This document shows positions 32,722 through 45,540 of a stretch of DNA of 64,000 nt, one piece after another. Positions within the stretch are counted from its first letter, which is position 1, and every line of letters starts with the position of its first letter. Position numbers and translations under genes: made by a program. Source of the stretch: Diospyros lotus (taxonomy: Eukaryota; Streptophyta; Magnoliopsida; Ericales; Ebenaceae); assembly GCF_014633365.1 (NCBI RefSeq), contig NC_068352.1, forward strand, positions 5,510,393 to 5,574,392. Direction: 5' to 3'. The notes under the pieces are model-generated. The model ran no database searches and was not told where the DNA came from. It saw only the letters and a program-made list of their open reading frames with translations.

Positions 32722-35700
32722 ATGGGTGAAGAAGAGACAGTGACTGGAGTTGTTGAGTCTGCGGCGAGTGGGACTGCCACGCTTGAGGAGAAGGGTGAAG
32801 ACGCTCCTCTGGAGGAAAAGCAAGAAAAGGATGGCGTAAAAGAAATGGAAGAAGATGGCAAAGATGACGAGGTAGTGGGGGCACAGAAAATGGATGTGGA
32901 CTCGGAAGTCCCAGAAGGAAATGGAAACAAAGAAGTCAAAGAAGAAGAGAAAAAAGAAGAAAATGGAAGTATGAAAGAGGAGGAAGAAAACAAGGGAGGA
33001 ATGAGCAGTGAGTTGGTGGAAGAGGAAGCAGATGCAAAAGAAAAAGAGGAGAACAAGGAAATGATTGGCAAAAAGGTGGCTGAATTAGAAAAGGAAGAAG
33101 AGAGGGCAAAAGAGAGTGAACTTGAACAAGGGTCAAAGAAGAAGCGTGGAAGAGGGAAGACCCAGCAGGTCAAAGCCAAGGTTGACAGAAAGGAAGTGGA
33201 AGAGGAGGAGCAGAAAACCCCTGTGACTGCAGTTGAACGGCCTGTACGGGAAAAGAAATCTGTAGAAAGGCTGGTTGCATCGATTTCAAAAGGATCTGTT
33301 AAGGAATTCCATATTGAAAAGGTGTTACTTTTACTTTTATCCCTCTGTTCTTAGTAGACCTTTTTCAGAATGAAATTCAGTTCTGACAGTTCTTTCCAAG
33401 GTTGCTTCACCTCTTACCTTTGAATTGCAGGGTCATGGAATTGCTTTGAAAGACATACCTAATGGTATATTCTTAACTTTTCTTTTTAGCTCTCATCTCA
33501 CCTTTACTGATTAAACTTATAACAATTTGAAATCCCCTATTCTTGTAAATTGAAGATCACTGATTACATTCTAGAATTTCTTTAGAATAATCTATACATA
33601 TATATATATACACATATACTCGAGTTTAATATGTGCAAAAGAAAGAAAATGTTGTGATTATTTCTGACATCTATGACTCAATGCTGTTGAGTATGGAGTC
33701 AGTTGAAATTGTGTTAGATTATTCAAGATATCAATCTAGCAGAACCATGCCCGCTTATAAAAAACTCATATTGTCTATTGTGCAGGCTATTGATTACATG
33801 ACACTATATTGTTGGTGGTTTCTTGAATAATCTACTTTATGAAACATTTATTTTGCAAATAGATGCAGAAAAGAAAATAAAAGAAATATTGAATGTTTTC
33901 AGATCATGTTCTTGATTCATTTATTTTTATGATTATTTTGGGTAGCACGGGATGGGCTATAGTAGTAAGTTCTTCAACTACCCATGACTCTGAAACCTGG
34001 ATGAAGACATGCTTAATCTTGGTTATCTGCTGCCACTACGTAGATATTATGTTAGGCCATTTGTTAAACACTGGCACTGTGATCTAATTAGTGTTAATAT
34101 GCACCCTTCTACAGTATAAAACTAAAGATGTATAGATGCATAGTTATTATATGCCCTTGCTTGATGTAGTGACAATGCTATCAGTAGATTTTTGCATTAG
34201 ATTTAATTGAAATTTGAACATTTACTCATTTTACAGTATTCACAAGCTTTTTTGTTTATGACCTTTAACCAAGCATTATTTAGTGTTTTAGGTGACATGG
34301 TAGTTGTCTTACATCTTGCATTCTCAGCAGGATAGGAGGAAAATAAAAAGCCAAGCAAACCTTTACGTGGTCATTTCTGGCGCTGAAATACCTTAATGAT
34401 TAGTATAGTGTTGTCACCATACCGCTTTCAGCCAAGAAATCTGATTGTATTTCTTAGTTGTATTGTCTCAGTCAGAAAATAAATGATTGTGTGGCAAAAT
34501 TTTGTAGCATAGAACCAATGGCTTTGTCTACATTCCCTGATGAAGAAGCTCATATTGTCTCAGTGAGTTCCCTATAAAAAGTTCTATATACAAATTTACT
34601 GTAACTAATACACAGGGATGAAAACGAGGACAGGTTTTAGTGGGTTTGTTTAAAGCCTAACCTGCCTCTCGTAGGAGAACAATTCCCATCAACTTGTTTG
34701 AAATCCATGATCAGTTGAATCTTCTCTCACTATCCTCACTAGTATGGTAACTTTCACATTGAATTGGCATTAATCGGTTTAGGATTATGTGAGTTGGAGT
34801 GGACCTAAACCTATCTTAAAATTAAAAAATAATGTATTTCATGGTAAATTATGCTAACATAATGCATCTTTTTAAGAAAGAAACAATATTATTCATGGAA
34901 GAGTAGGGAGAAAAATGATGACATGTAGCACACAAAAGCCTTTTTTGTCATATCATAATGTCTCAAGAACATGCATCCTTTCCTAAGCCATTACATTATT
35001 GTGAAATCACAAATCTATCCATGTGACTTTTCAAAGCTTCTTACACTCTGCTTAGGTTATCATCTTGAAATTTCAGTGGTAGGAGTTTCTTCTATTGAAT
35101 ATATTTGAAGTTGATGTAACAGAATCATGTTACTAAAGTCAACTATCTCCATCTGCAATCGACTTATAACTCAGTAGGTTCGATGTGGATTTTATATCAG
35201 CTGTTATAGGTGAGCCTACTACTTAGTCTCATTTCGCGTGGTGCTTACAAGTTTGTTTGGCAAGCCTTTCAGGCATCTCATGTTTCTCAAGTTTTAATGA
35301 GCACTATGAAAATAGTATAAAAGAGTATAATATTGAACTTGAATACAAGATTGCAAAGCTTTATATTAAAATAAGAAATAAAAGACTATAACATGGTTAG
35401 AGGGGATTTAAAACACTACAACATTTCTTGAATAACATTTTGAACCATTTCAAAAGTACTAAGAAAATATTGCCCTTGCTGGAGAAATCACATATCTTAA
35501 ATAAATAAAATATCTCGCACAAAAGTGATTTACCGGGTTGCAGATTATTTTTAATCTTTTTAGCACACTCATGGACATCACGCTTATAGTTGTTGCAAGC
35601 TCTATGTTTAATGCCACGCTCTACATGAGCAGTATACCTTCTCTTGAAGTTAGAGGGCACTTTTCTAAATTGTAGAGAGTTGTCTCGTGCCCCTAGGTAA

Positions 35701-38700
35701 CCTCTACCTGCCCACTTTTAGGAATTTTGATTATAGGTATCATTTTGTTGAAACTCATTCAAGCTTTTCTTGGGTTAATAAGGGGAATATGGGTAAATAT
35801 GGATGGCTACATCAGCACGTGTTTAATAAATAAAAACCCCTCTTATACCTCTCAGTTGTATTCAACAAATTTTAATAAGATATAGGTAAAAATATCACCC
35901 CTCTTTTCAAATAATTTTGTGAATGATAGAATACATAAAAGGGTTAAATTTGAACAAAATTGACGTAGAATTAAATCACATGCTTAGGACTGCCAAAAAA
36001 CTGTAAGTCTAAAACATTTTTAACTAGCTGAGATTGTTCGGCAAATTATGTATGGATTCTCCCATATCTGTAGTTGTTCATAATGGGTCACAATTAACAA
36101 AATATATAGATTCTCTCATATTTGTAGTTGTTCAGCAATGCATCTTAGTTAAGGAGGTATCGTATCCATGCAAGCACATTTTGTTGGACGAGCTCAGTTA
36201 GCATGTCAAGCAAGAACTTTGGCATGCTTGTTAGCTTATAGCATGTAAGACATCATCAGGCATAATGATGTAGCATTACCTTAATTTGACATGCTGCTTG
36301 AGTTTCTTGAATAGTTGTTTTTATCTTGGTGATAGTACATGTTTGTCTTTTCTGCTATTAAAATTTACTGAAGGTTTATGGAAGTGCACCATCTTTGTGC
36401 CACACAAACAGAATCTTGAGTGTTTTTTTCTAGTTTTGTTTTTATGTGCCGTTTCTATGCTATATAACTAGTTTTATGTGTAAATGAAACAAGTTGGTAG
36501 AAGTCATATGATTTCTGCTTATTTTTAGTGCTGTGTTAAAGTTGGCTCATGTTTTTTCAGTGAATGAATTTGATATGGAATGATCTCTGCTATGATTTCT
36601 GTTTCAGTGGCATATAAAATATCTAAAAGGAAGGTTGATGACACTTTCAAATTGCTCCATACAATTCTATTCGGAAGGAGGGGAAAGGTAATTTGAATTT
36701 ATTTATTTGCCAATACTGTATTTCATGTTTCTCTTGCCACTTCCAGCCAACTGGCTGGTTAGGTGACATAGATTGACCCTTTTATGTATATATATCTGGC
36801 TTCTTACTGGTAGTCATTTTCAAAGCTTAAGTTGTCTGACTTTCAGCCTCTTCCTTGTAGACTAACTCTTATTGTAGAAATAAGTTGAGGTTTGTTAGCA
36901 AAGCTGGTAATCTTTCATTCTCCTGAGATGGTTTTCTTAACCTTTTCTTTTTCTTGATAGGGCTTCTAGTTGATAGAAGGCCTTTTTGGTAACATTATTC
37001 CGTCACTAATTCAGTCACAACGATAACATCATTCAAGACTAGAGACCCCTCTTTCTGCTTAATGCAACCTTCATATTTGGGAAAAAAGTTTCTAAAATTT
37101 GTAAGTTGGAGTTTAACACTGGTGGCTTCATTTGGGAAATAAAATGACAATATATATATATATATATATGTAAAGAACAAAGGAAAAAAGAAAAACAGCC
37201 AAAATAAAGAATTTTAAAGAAATTAGCTGGAAAGCATAACATTAACATGGAGATGCTTTGTATTTTCTGCTAAAGCTCCTCTAATTATCTCTTAATTGGG
37301 ATTTTCCAGCACTAGAATTGTGGTAACTCATCTAGTGTTGTTGAACTTCTTGCTCAACAATCCTTTTAGTTTGTTCCAGTTGTCCTTTTTATAGTTAAGC
37401 ATTCCAATTTCAAAGATTACTTCTACACATTTCTTGTTTAGAAGGAAAATTTGAAAAAAGAAAAATAACAAAGCAGAAAAGTTAATAACCTGATTCTGTT
37501 TCTTGTTCTTATGCAGGCAGGTGAGGTCAAAACTAATATTTCCCTGTTTTCTGGATTTGTGTGGAATGAGAATGAGGTAAAGAATTTAAAGAGATATTCT
37601 AGTGGTTCCTTCATACCCTTGTTTTGCTTTTCTTATTTAGTGCATTTATTTATTTTTTTCTCATGTTGAGAAATTTGGATTCATAATTTTATTTGTACTG
37701 GTGTAATGTTTGTAAGTGAAACATAGTCTTTGAGCTTTTGTTTTTTCTTCTTTTTCCGTCGTTGCAGGAAAAGCAAAAGTTTAAAGTGAAAGAAAAGTTT
37801 GACAAGTGTGTCAAAGAGAAGTTGTTGGAGCTCTGTGACATGCTTGACATACCAATTCCAAAGCCGACTACTACAAGGAAGGTGCGTTGATATCTTTATG
37901 ACTTAACACTGCATGTATATGACCTGGAAAGGTTTTATATATTTATTTAATTTTGTCAAAGAGGGCAAGTCTTGGTAGCAACAGCAAGGACGATACTCTT
38001 TTGTGACCTGAAGATCATGGATAAAAAAGACAATTTCTACCCGATCTGAGAAATCTGTTCTGCTTAGGGAAGGGTATGGACTTGAAATTTTTTATCCGAT
38101 GGGACAAGAATAGTCTGAAAATTAAAAAAATCGTGTGGATACAGGTTGGGCGCTGGGGTAGGTAGGTACATTCGACCCATACTCAGCCAGTATATAATAA
38201 TATTAAATATTTTTTTAATTTTATTTGATATGTTTTAATTACTTTCATTTTATATTATTATGTTTACATTTTATGTACTTATATAACTAAAGGCTAAAGC
38301 CTGGGCTAGCCTACTCTCCAATTAACCTAATCAAAAGTTACAAAATATAAAACCCTAATTTAGTTATGCCACAACTCACAAGTGCTGATTCTATTGAAGC
38401 TGAATAGCTGTGCTGATTGCCAAAAAGTAGCCAGGATCCCAGATTTTTTCATTATTTTGTGCAGTGATTTTCCTCTTTGAGATCATTGAATCATTGATTC
38501 GCCTTTTTCTAATAATGTTTTTGGGTGCGATTGATTCACCTATTTGCTCTTTTTAATATTGCCTTTTGGTCTGATTGATTTGCCTCATGAGTCACAAGCA
38601 GGAATGTTTTTAGTTGAAAATGTTGTATGGATTTTTTATATGTTTATTTTTTATTTCCTTGTTATATTGGATATGTTAAATTTTGATTGAGAATTTGAGA

Positions 38701-41700
38701 TAAATTTGAATAAATATACATCTTTAATTTAAATTGAATGGATATCGAATGTTTGATGGATGTCAGTTACTGAATGGAAATCGGGATGAAGGATTAAATG
38801 CATTATTTGACAGTTATGGGTAAGGGTACGAGTATTATTCTTTGTCTGGTCCATATCCAGTCTATTGCCATCCCTAGTGGGTTCAAGTTGTGGAAATAGT
38901 GTCTTTGCCAAAAAGCAAAGGGAAGGTTGCATACACCCCCCCAAACCCTCCCATAAACCTTGTAGAGCAGGGAGTCTCATGATTGAAGATGCCCTTTGCT
39001 TTACTTTTTTGTCAAAGTTCAATATGTAATTTTCCCTTCCAAAAGGGAAAAATATCATTTAATATTGGCCATATAATTTGCTGACAAACATGTACTGGCT
39101 GTGTTGCTATCTCATTCTGAATGGTAAATTATCAAGAAGAAAAACTTCAATATTATTCTTTAGGTGGTTTGATTGGCATAAGATTAGCACATAATACAAT
39201 GCTGATTTAGCTTAAAGCTGTGCATGTGTTTTCATTGTCTTGATAATGGTTTTGGTTGTGTGCACAGGAAGATATTGTTGCAAAGTTAATGGACTTTTTG
39301 GTTGCCCCCCATGCTACAACTACTGAGCTTCTTGCTGAAAAAGAGCAGGTTGTTCTTGCCATATGGTGATATTTCACATAAACTGCTTAGTTTTTAGATT
39401 AACTGAATGCTTTTATTGGCTTTTCATATCGTCTATGCTGTGTTTGTGTGGCAGTCAAGTAAAGCAAAAAAGCGCAAAAGGGTAGTCAAGGGAAATGCAT
39501 CGACGTCTGTCAGCACACCATCAAAACACTCAGCTAAGGTACTATAATAGTTGTTAGCAACACAAGTTGATCTGTGATTTAAAATTATAGTTTTATTATT
39601 GAATATACTTTTTCTATCAAGATTACTTTTCTGCATCATATCTAATTGGTACAAACCCACATCTCCAGACAGTTTCTGTGCCAGAAACATTTGGATCTTG
39701 TTTATTTGTAGAGAACATTTTCTAATTTTCTATTGAACCTACAATTAGAAAACCGAAAACTTAGAGCCTGCTTAGTTGTAGCAAACATTTTCTATTTCTT
39801 CAATTCCAATTTTACAGCTAAACAGGTCCTAACATTTTATGTTTCAAAAACTAATAGCATTCATTTTCATGTTATAATGTTGAAAAATTAGAAAATTGAG
39901 TTTTCTGTTTTCAAACTAGAGATTCAATAGAAAAATTTGAGTTGAAAAATTAGAAAATGTTTTCTACAACTGAACAGACCCTTGGGTTCTTGTTCTACAT
40001 GTCAATCCTGTTTTGCTAATGAGTGCCATCTGCATGGCCATAGGACAGTGATTAAAATCCTTGTATTAAAAAGTTTAATATCAATGAGGACTAGCAATTT
40101 AGTTTCTTTAGTGTATATTTTTTTCATATGAAGGAAAATGAAGTGCACAGACACATTGGAATGTTGAGATAGATAGAAGGCTAAACCCATGAACCAAAAT
40201 ACTCCAAAGGACCTTAGCTTTTATGGGTATTATGGAGCTTTACACTACTGAAGGTCCGCAAAGTAGTTTAGGATGTCCAATCCATGGGCTTGTGTCTTGT
40301 CACTTCTCCTAGACATTGTCAAATGAGAATTCATGTTTGATACTTGTGAGACAAGAGCATGGCAACCAAAATAAGGTGTCCTTGCTTCCTAGACAACATA
40401 TTTTAGCAGCATCTGTAGATCTTACTCAGATCCAATACTGATTGTTCTTTCAGGAATATTAGACATTTCAACTGTACAACATCAACAACATTTGCAAATA
40501 GTGTTATCAATTTTTGTAACTTGCTTCATCTTTTCCTTTTTTTAATTACTCTATTTTGGCTTTTGTTTGTTTTGCCAGAGCCGTATAAAGATAAAGAATG
40601 CATCCATAGAGAGAGAGGGAAATAGATCACCTGAACCAGAGGGCAAGACAAGTGATGAAGAGGGAAAGGAGGAAAATGTGACTGGTGTTCCTGAAAAATC
40701 CAAAAATGAGGTACCAGAGCATTCTCACAGTGAAGAGAGCAAAGACAAATCTGAAGAAGAGACAGGTGTAGATAAAAGTAGTTCCAAAAAAGTATTGGCA
40801 AAGAAAGAATCCTCTGCTAAGGCAAAAACAAAGAAGGCTGCAACTCCAAAGAAGGCTAGTCTGTCCGCTAAGAAAACACCTGTGAAATCATCATCAGATC
40901 ACTTGAAGGTTGATGATAGCAGTGATAAAAAGCCAAAGACGTTCTCCAGAAAGAAGAACAATGTAGTAAAGGAAAAGCCATCGACTCCAAAGAAACCTGC
41001 TTCATTGGAGAAAACTGGTAGGGATTAAAACCATGACAACAGATCAAGCCTTTATCCCACTGTATGGGGTTGGCTAAAAAAATTCTAGTTTACATTTTGT
41101 TCTAGCCATTTTCATATCTCTGTGTCTCCAACCAAGTTTACATTTGTAAGCCCCATATATATATCAAACCTAAGTGTCTCCAACCAAGTTCTTTTTGGTC
41201 TTATTCTACCTCTTTTGCTAACTACTTGTTCCATTTCATTAACTCTCTTCACAGGACCCTCTACTGGTAAGGATAGATTCTTTAAATTTTTTTCTTTCAT
41301 TGCATGAGCTATGTGTTTTATTTTCTGTTCACAATACATTCCAAAACTATGTTCTATGGTTTATATATTGATGGATTAAAGGCCGTCTCTCTTTCATCCA
41401 AAAATTAAAAAAATAAAGATGATTCCCTTGATTTCTTGTATTTGTGGGAAATTTCCCATTAAGTCTTTTTCCTTTAAAATTTTTAAGGGCATATGAGTTG
41501 TCTAGTATTTGGGGCTTGTCTGTAGTTGTATGAGTCAGCTTTCTAAAAATTGTCCCTATTTTTATGAAGGGAAAAAGGTTATGAGAGGGAAAAGCAAACC
41601 CAAAGATGATAAATTGAGGCCAAGTGATGATGAACTTAGGAATGCCATATGTGAAATTCTCAAAGAAGTTGACTTCAACACAGTAAGAATTTGGCACCTC

Positions 41701-42367
41701 TTTCTGTTTCGGAAAAATTTCTGAAAACAAATTACCTATGCTGTTATTGGTGATATGTTTTTCTTTTCTTAATATATCCCTTTTTCTTTTTTGTTTCTCC
41801 TGTTGGGGGCTGCCATAATTATCTTTCTCGTGGTGCTTTGCAGGCAACATTCACCGACATTCTGAAACATCTTGGTATGCCGCCTCTATTATTTGCATGA
41901 ATCATAAGTATGATACTTTTTTATTTTAGTACTGTCTATCAATAAAATTAAATCTATAAAATTGGTTCTATAGCATTAGATATGGAAGTTGGTCCTTGAA
42001 AATTTAGATCATCTGAAAGTTCTATTTTTGTTGCAGTGTTAATGCAATTCATTCAGTTTAGGTAACAGCCATTAAAAAGCTGGTGGAATTTCATGGAATT
42101 GTTGTTTCATTAGCTTTAATGATCCTTGAACCTTTGTAGAAGATAAGATCTGCTTTTTGAACCAACTAGGATTTATTATTCAAGAATAAGAGTATTAAGG
42201 ATTTATCCTTTTTATCTTGGTGCCCTAGTCTGGGGAGGGGGGACAAATTTCCTAGATTTTAAGAAAATATGAACAGGTAAGTGTGATCCAGTAGACAAGA
42301 TGAAAATTGTTGATATAAGAGCTTATTAATGCTTCCATTTTCAGATAAGGTAGAAGAACCAACTTTT

Positions 42368-42401
<34 letters not shown>

Positions 42402-42614
42402 CACACACACACACATCTTGTTTCCTTGTGTGACAACCTTGGCATTCTTTCAGCTGGGAGATTTAATATGGATTTGACACCCAGAAAATCTTCAATAAAG
42501 CTCATGATTGAGGATGAACTTACTAAGCTTGCTGATGAGGCTGATGATGAAGAGGATGAAACTGATGCTGAGAAAGATGAGAAACAACCTTCTGGTCACA
42601 GTGTGGAGGCTTGA
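32722..42614 (+). CDS. DEK domain-containing chromatin-associated protein (11 coding exons)
   Basis: Likely a nuclear chromatin/DNA-binding protein of the plant DEK family. Exons: 32722-33321, 33431-33464, 36608-36687, 37517-37576, 37768-37881, 39268-39348, 39455-39538, 40579-41017, 41570-41682, 41844-41874, 42454-42614. All introns are GT-AG and the frame is kept, giving 598 residues. Residues 1-165 are Glu/Lys-rich and acidic. The DEK core spans about 180-325 with 'AYKISKRKVDDTFKLLH', 'LFSGFVWNENE' and a SAP-like helix pair (about 273-311, 'LLELCDMLDIP', 'DIVAKLMDFLVAPH'). KKRKR at 328-332 is a likely nuclear localisation signal. Residues 352-497 are a Lys/Ser-rich linker. DEK-C lies at about 513-573 ('LRPSDDELRNAICEIL', 'DLTPRKSSIKLMIEDEL'), followed by an acidic tail. 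Length is within the range known for plant DEK proteins. The start was chosen for context and because the acidic N-terminus is typical. Intron 2 is 3.1 kb. Exon ends rest on reading frame and family similarity, not transcripts. Confidence 0.92.
34612..34835. repeat. Possible small DNA-transposon remnant in DEK intron 2
   Basis: 'CAGGGATGAAAACGAGGAC' followed by 'TTTTAGTGGGTTTG' resembles the ends of plant hAT-type non-autonomous elements (CAGGGRTGRMAA plus GGGTTTGG-like boxes). No second end or duplication was identified. The rest of the 3.1 kb intron 2 contains only short random ORFs. Confidence 0.25.
37149..37168. repeat. (TA)n microsatellite in DEK intron 3
   Basis: A run of about ten TA dinucleotides inside intron 3. 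Confidence 0.8.
38062..38877. mobile_element. Possible hAT-like element in DEK intron 5
   Basis: The right end, read in reverse, is TAGGGATGGCAATAGACTGG with a GGATATGG box; the left end is TAGGGAAGGGTATGGACTTG. Both are followed by 'CCGATGGG / GGGTACGAG'-like GC-rich lines, as in plant hAT non-autonomous elements. No 8-bp duplication is evident and the interior is AT-rich without coding frames. Confidence 0.3.
39764..39981. mobile_element. Tourist/Harbinger-like MITE in DEK intron 7
   Basis: Terminal inverted repeats of about 35 bp: the left starts GAGCCTGCTTAGTTGTAG, and the right in reverse starts GGGTCTGTTCAGTTGTAG; both continue AAACATTTTCTA. Flanking triplets are TTA and TTG, compatible with a decayed TWA duplication. 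A partial extra copy of the left TIR (GATCTTGTTTATTTGTAG) lies about 75 bp upstream, suggesting a local duplication or a second insertion. No coding capacity. Confidence 0.6.
42370..42414. repeat. (CT)n(AC)n compound microsatellite in DEK intron 10
   Basis: About fourteen CT units followed by about eight AC units, ending 40 bp before the last exon. It lies in the polypyrimidine region ahead of the 3' splice site, so its length could influence splicing; that is inference. Confidence 0.85.
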
Positions 42615-44240
42615 ATGCCAAGGTGGACCACGCCTAGCGAACAGCGTTTTATTAGCTTCACAATCATTTTATGAATTTTCAGTCTCTTGAGGCACTTTGT
42701 CGTGGTTTCTGTCTCAGTATAACTTACCCGTAGTTTATTCACTTAAAAGCCATATTCGTGGTTTCCTGGAGTTAGAAGAGTTGGGGCTGTTGAAGTTACT
42801 TTTGACAGAAATATTTGTGAGAATTAACCCAACTTTACTTTTTTAACCTTTCTGACAATGAGGGAGTCATGTTTGTATGAGGGGTAAATATAGTCATCTC
42901 GTGGCAGACTTAGTTGACAACTCTTTTATATTTAGGGCTCCAATTCTCATCCATGTAAAGTTTTGGCAAAATGTGATACATGCCATTTATATCTATTTGG
43001 TAAGTTCTATCTTAATAGCACATACTTTTCTGTTGGTTACTAGCTGAATTTTCAGGTGGCAAAAGATTTCCTCCTATGCAGGCTGCTTGTTGCTAACTTG
43101 CTACAGCTCAAGTATGTGCCCAATCTTTCTTGTTACCACACACCACCAATAATGGTGCACATATATGGTAGTGTTAATGTGGAAAATGATGGCTGAAGGT
43201 GCTTGAAGTTGATTTATGGGTTGGAAATCTGTCACTAGAGAGAGTTGATATTCATGCTTAGATTACTCTTTTCAGTTACATATTCAATTTTCTGTAGATT
43301 TTGTCATATTTTCCTATGAAATAGTTTGAGAATGCTGTGTTGCTATTCCATTTGGGTGCAGCATCCAATGGTCTTCAGTGTTGAAGTGACCATTTGAATA
43401 GATTGTTCACTGTTGAAGAATTATTTTGTTTGTGGGGTTCATGCCATTTATGTAGTCAGTCAATGGAGGTGGAGAAAGAAGTGTAACCTTAGGTCATCTT
43501 GGTAACTTTGAAGAAGTTAAGAATTATATGTTCTGTAAAAGTATATGTCCAAACAAAATGCTTTAATTAGAAAATATCCTAATATAAGTATAGAAATGCA
43601 TGGGATGATAGGAATTTTTTTCCTTTTGGGTTAACAAAGTTATTTATGTGATACTTAAAATCAAAAAGGATCTTGGATGGGCGGAGGAAGGATTCTTTAG
43701 GGCTTAATTATAAAAATAAATGAGACAACTGAAGTTGTGAAAATCATTGAAGAATCAAGCTAGTGAGTTACACATTGTGAAACCAAGATGTATTGGGAAC
43801 TAATTTGGTTTTATTTGGTAGGTCAACAATGGGAGTTAAGTTTAATCAAAAGATGTAGAGGTAAATAAGGGGATCTACATATATATATATATATATGTAG
43901 GTTACTATAGACATCAATTCCATCATTGCAAATTAAATAGTATATTATAGGAAGGCAGAGAAGAAAGAAGTATGATAAAAGTGAGTCTAAAGTGACAATG
44001 AGCTAATATTCTGCCAATTTAGAGTTTTCGATGAGACTCATAAAATAAAAGAAATAGTAATATGTTTTATTTTCTATTCTTTGATTGTTAGGTTACTGGT
44101 GCTAAGACACATATATCAAAAGGCTGTACTTTAATGCTCTGTTTGTCTAGAGGTAAAATATTTACATTAAAAAATATTTTTTTATGTAAAATGTTTCATA
44201 TGATTTTTTTTTTAATGTTTGTTTACACTATAAAATATAT
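42615..44240 (+). other. DEK 3' untranslated region and downstream intergenic
   Basis: The 3' UTR begins after the TGA at 42612-42614. I cannot fix the polyadenylation site. Beyond it there is no gene, only a (TA)n run at about 43881-43897 and unremarkable AT-rich sequence. Confidence 0.5.
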
Positions 44241-44245
44241 TTTTT

Positions 44246-44425
44246 TAAAATGAGTTATATACATATATATGCATGAATTATGCATGTATATATATGTGTG
44301 TGTGTATGCGTGTGTGCATGTGTATGTATATATATGTGCTTGGACGTATATATATGTACGTATATGTTTGTATGCATATATGTATATGTATCTGCATATT
44401 CATGTCTGTATGTATGTATATCATT
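44246..44425. repeat. TA/TG-rich microsatellite region
   Basis: Alternating purine-pyrimidine sequence of TATA, TGTG, TATG and GCATG units. The ORFs on both strands here are products of the low complexity and are not genes. Confidence 0.85.
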
Positions 44426-44731
44426 ATGATGATAATCTTTAAACTACAAACTTTTTTGGCCATTTAAATAAGGCAAGAATTTGGAAGACAATTATAGTGC
44501 TTTAGGAATTTAGGATAAAAAAAATCATAATCAACCATTAAACGTACAAAAGAATATAAAAAATTTATGTGGAAAACTTAAATTGAAAAAAATTATTGGC
44601 AAAGAGAAAAAAATATTATTATGATGATATTGATACAATAATTTTAAGGTGTTTGATATTTATTTATAAATTTAACACTCATGTATAAATGTACACATAA
44701 AATATTACTTTATATATATATATATATCCAT

Positions 44732-44885
44732 GTTCTGTTAACATGCAAAATTACTAAAGAAATTTGGGACAAATTAGAAATGACATATGAAGCTATAAAA
44801 TAGGTAAAGGTAAACAAAATTAATTTATTAACTCATGATTATGAATTGTTTTTCATGAAGAAGGATGAGACCATAAGTCGTTCGA
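44732..44885 (+). pseudogene. Copia gag scrap
   Basis: Starting just after a (TA)n run, one frame reads 'TCKITKEIWDKLEMTYEAIK', a TAG stop, then 'VNKINLLTHDYELFFMKKDE'. This spacing matches the UBN2-type gag of plant copia elements (AKEIWDxLExTYEGT...KINxLxxxYELFxMxxxE). About 50 codons survive, and neither the LTR nor pol is adjacent. It is cut on the right by the CACTA-type block. Confidence 0.6.
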
Positions 44886-44929
44886 TTCAATAATATTATT
44901 ACCGGATTGAAGTCGTAAGTGTAAGTATT

Positions 44930-45489
44930 TTAATTTACTCACATATAATAAATGTAGATAATATAACGAGTTTGTCTAATTTAATCATCCACACATATTA
45001 CTATTATATATGGGTACATACCTACGTATAATATGTGGGTAATTTATGTGGGTAAGTTTATAAATAATTACCTACACATACGTAACATTTATTAATATGT
45101 GTGGGTAATATAATCCAAAAAATTGTCATATCAATTAATACGTGAATACCTACACATATATAACATTTGTAATTATGTGGGTAAATTTATAAACAATTAC
45201 CCACACATGCATAATATTTATTAATATGTGTGGGCAATATAATCCAAAAAAAATGCCACATCAGCTAAAATTTTATCGAAAAATATCCCACCAACCTCTG
45301 AAAGTGGATGAAATTTTTTTCGTCAAAATAAGTGTTGGTATATCAATTTACCCACACATAATAAATGTGGATAATGTAACCAGTTTGTCTAATTTAATCA
45401 CCCACATATATTACCATTATGTGGGTAAATACCCATGTATAATATGTGTAGGTAATTTATGTGGATAAATCTCGCAAATTCTTGTAGTG
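44930..45489 (-). mobile_element. CACTA-type transposon end with subterminal repeats
   Basis: The right edge, read on the minus strand, begins CACTACAAGAATTTGCGAG, the conserved terminus of plant CACTA (En/Spm) elements. Inside it, about 550 bp consists of short units such as ACCCACATATTA and TATGTGGGTAATT in both orientations. These include a direct repeat of about 120 bp (44936-45058 and 45349-45470) and a second of about 80 bp (45053-45130 and 45178-45255). Dense subterminal repeats are a family hallmark. No opposite CACTA end or transposase is visible, so it is a terminal fragment or a small defective copy. Confidence 0.6.
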
Positions 45490-45540
45490 AGGGCTTAAAC
45501 ATGTAAAGGAAGAGTCGCGAGAGAAATAAATTGTAGAAGA

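Noticed and set aside
32670..33179. 169-codon minus-strand ORF opposite DEK exon 1
   Set aside because: Ser/Phe/Pro-rich shadow of the GAA/GAG-rich acidic exon on the other strand; compositional artefact.
35397..35660. 87-codon minus-strand ORF in DEK intron 2
   Set aside because: No recognisable domain or flanking gene structure; AT-rich intron noise.
41509..41724. Separate 71-codon ORF in the DEK region
   Set aside because: Its second half is DEK exon 9 (41570-41682); the ORF simply runs through the splice sites.
44273..44467. Overlapping ORFs on both strands rich in Met, Cys, Tyr, Ile and His
   Set aside because: Products of a TA/TG microsatellite.
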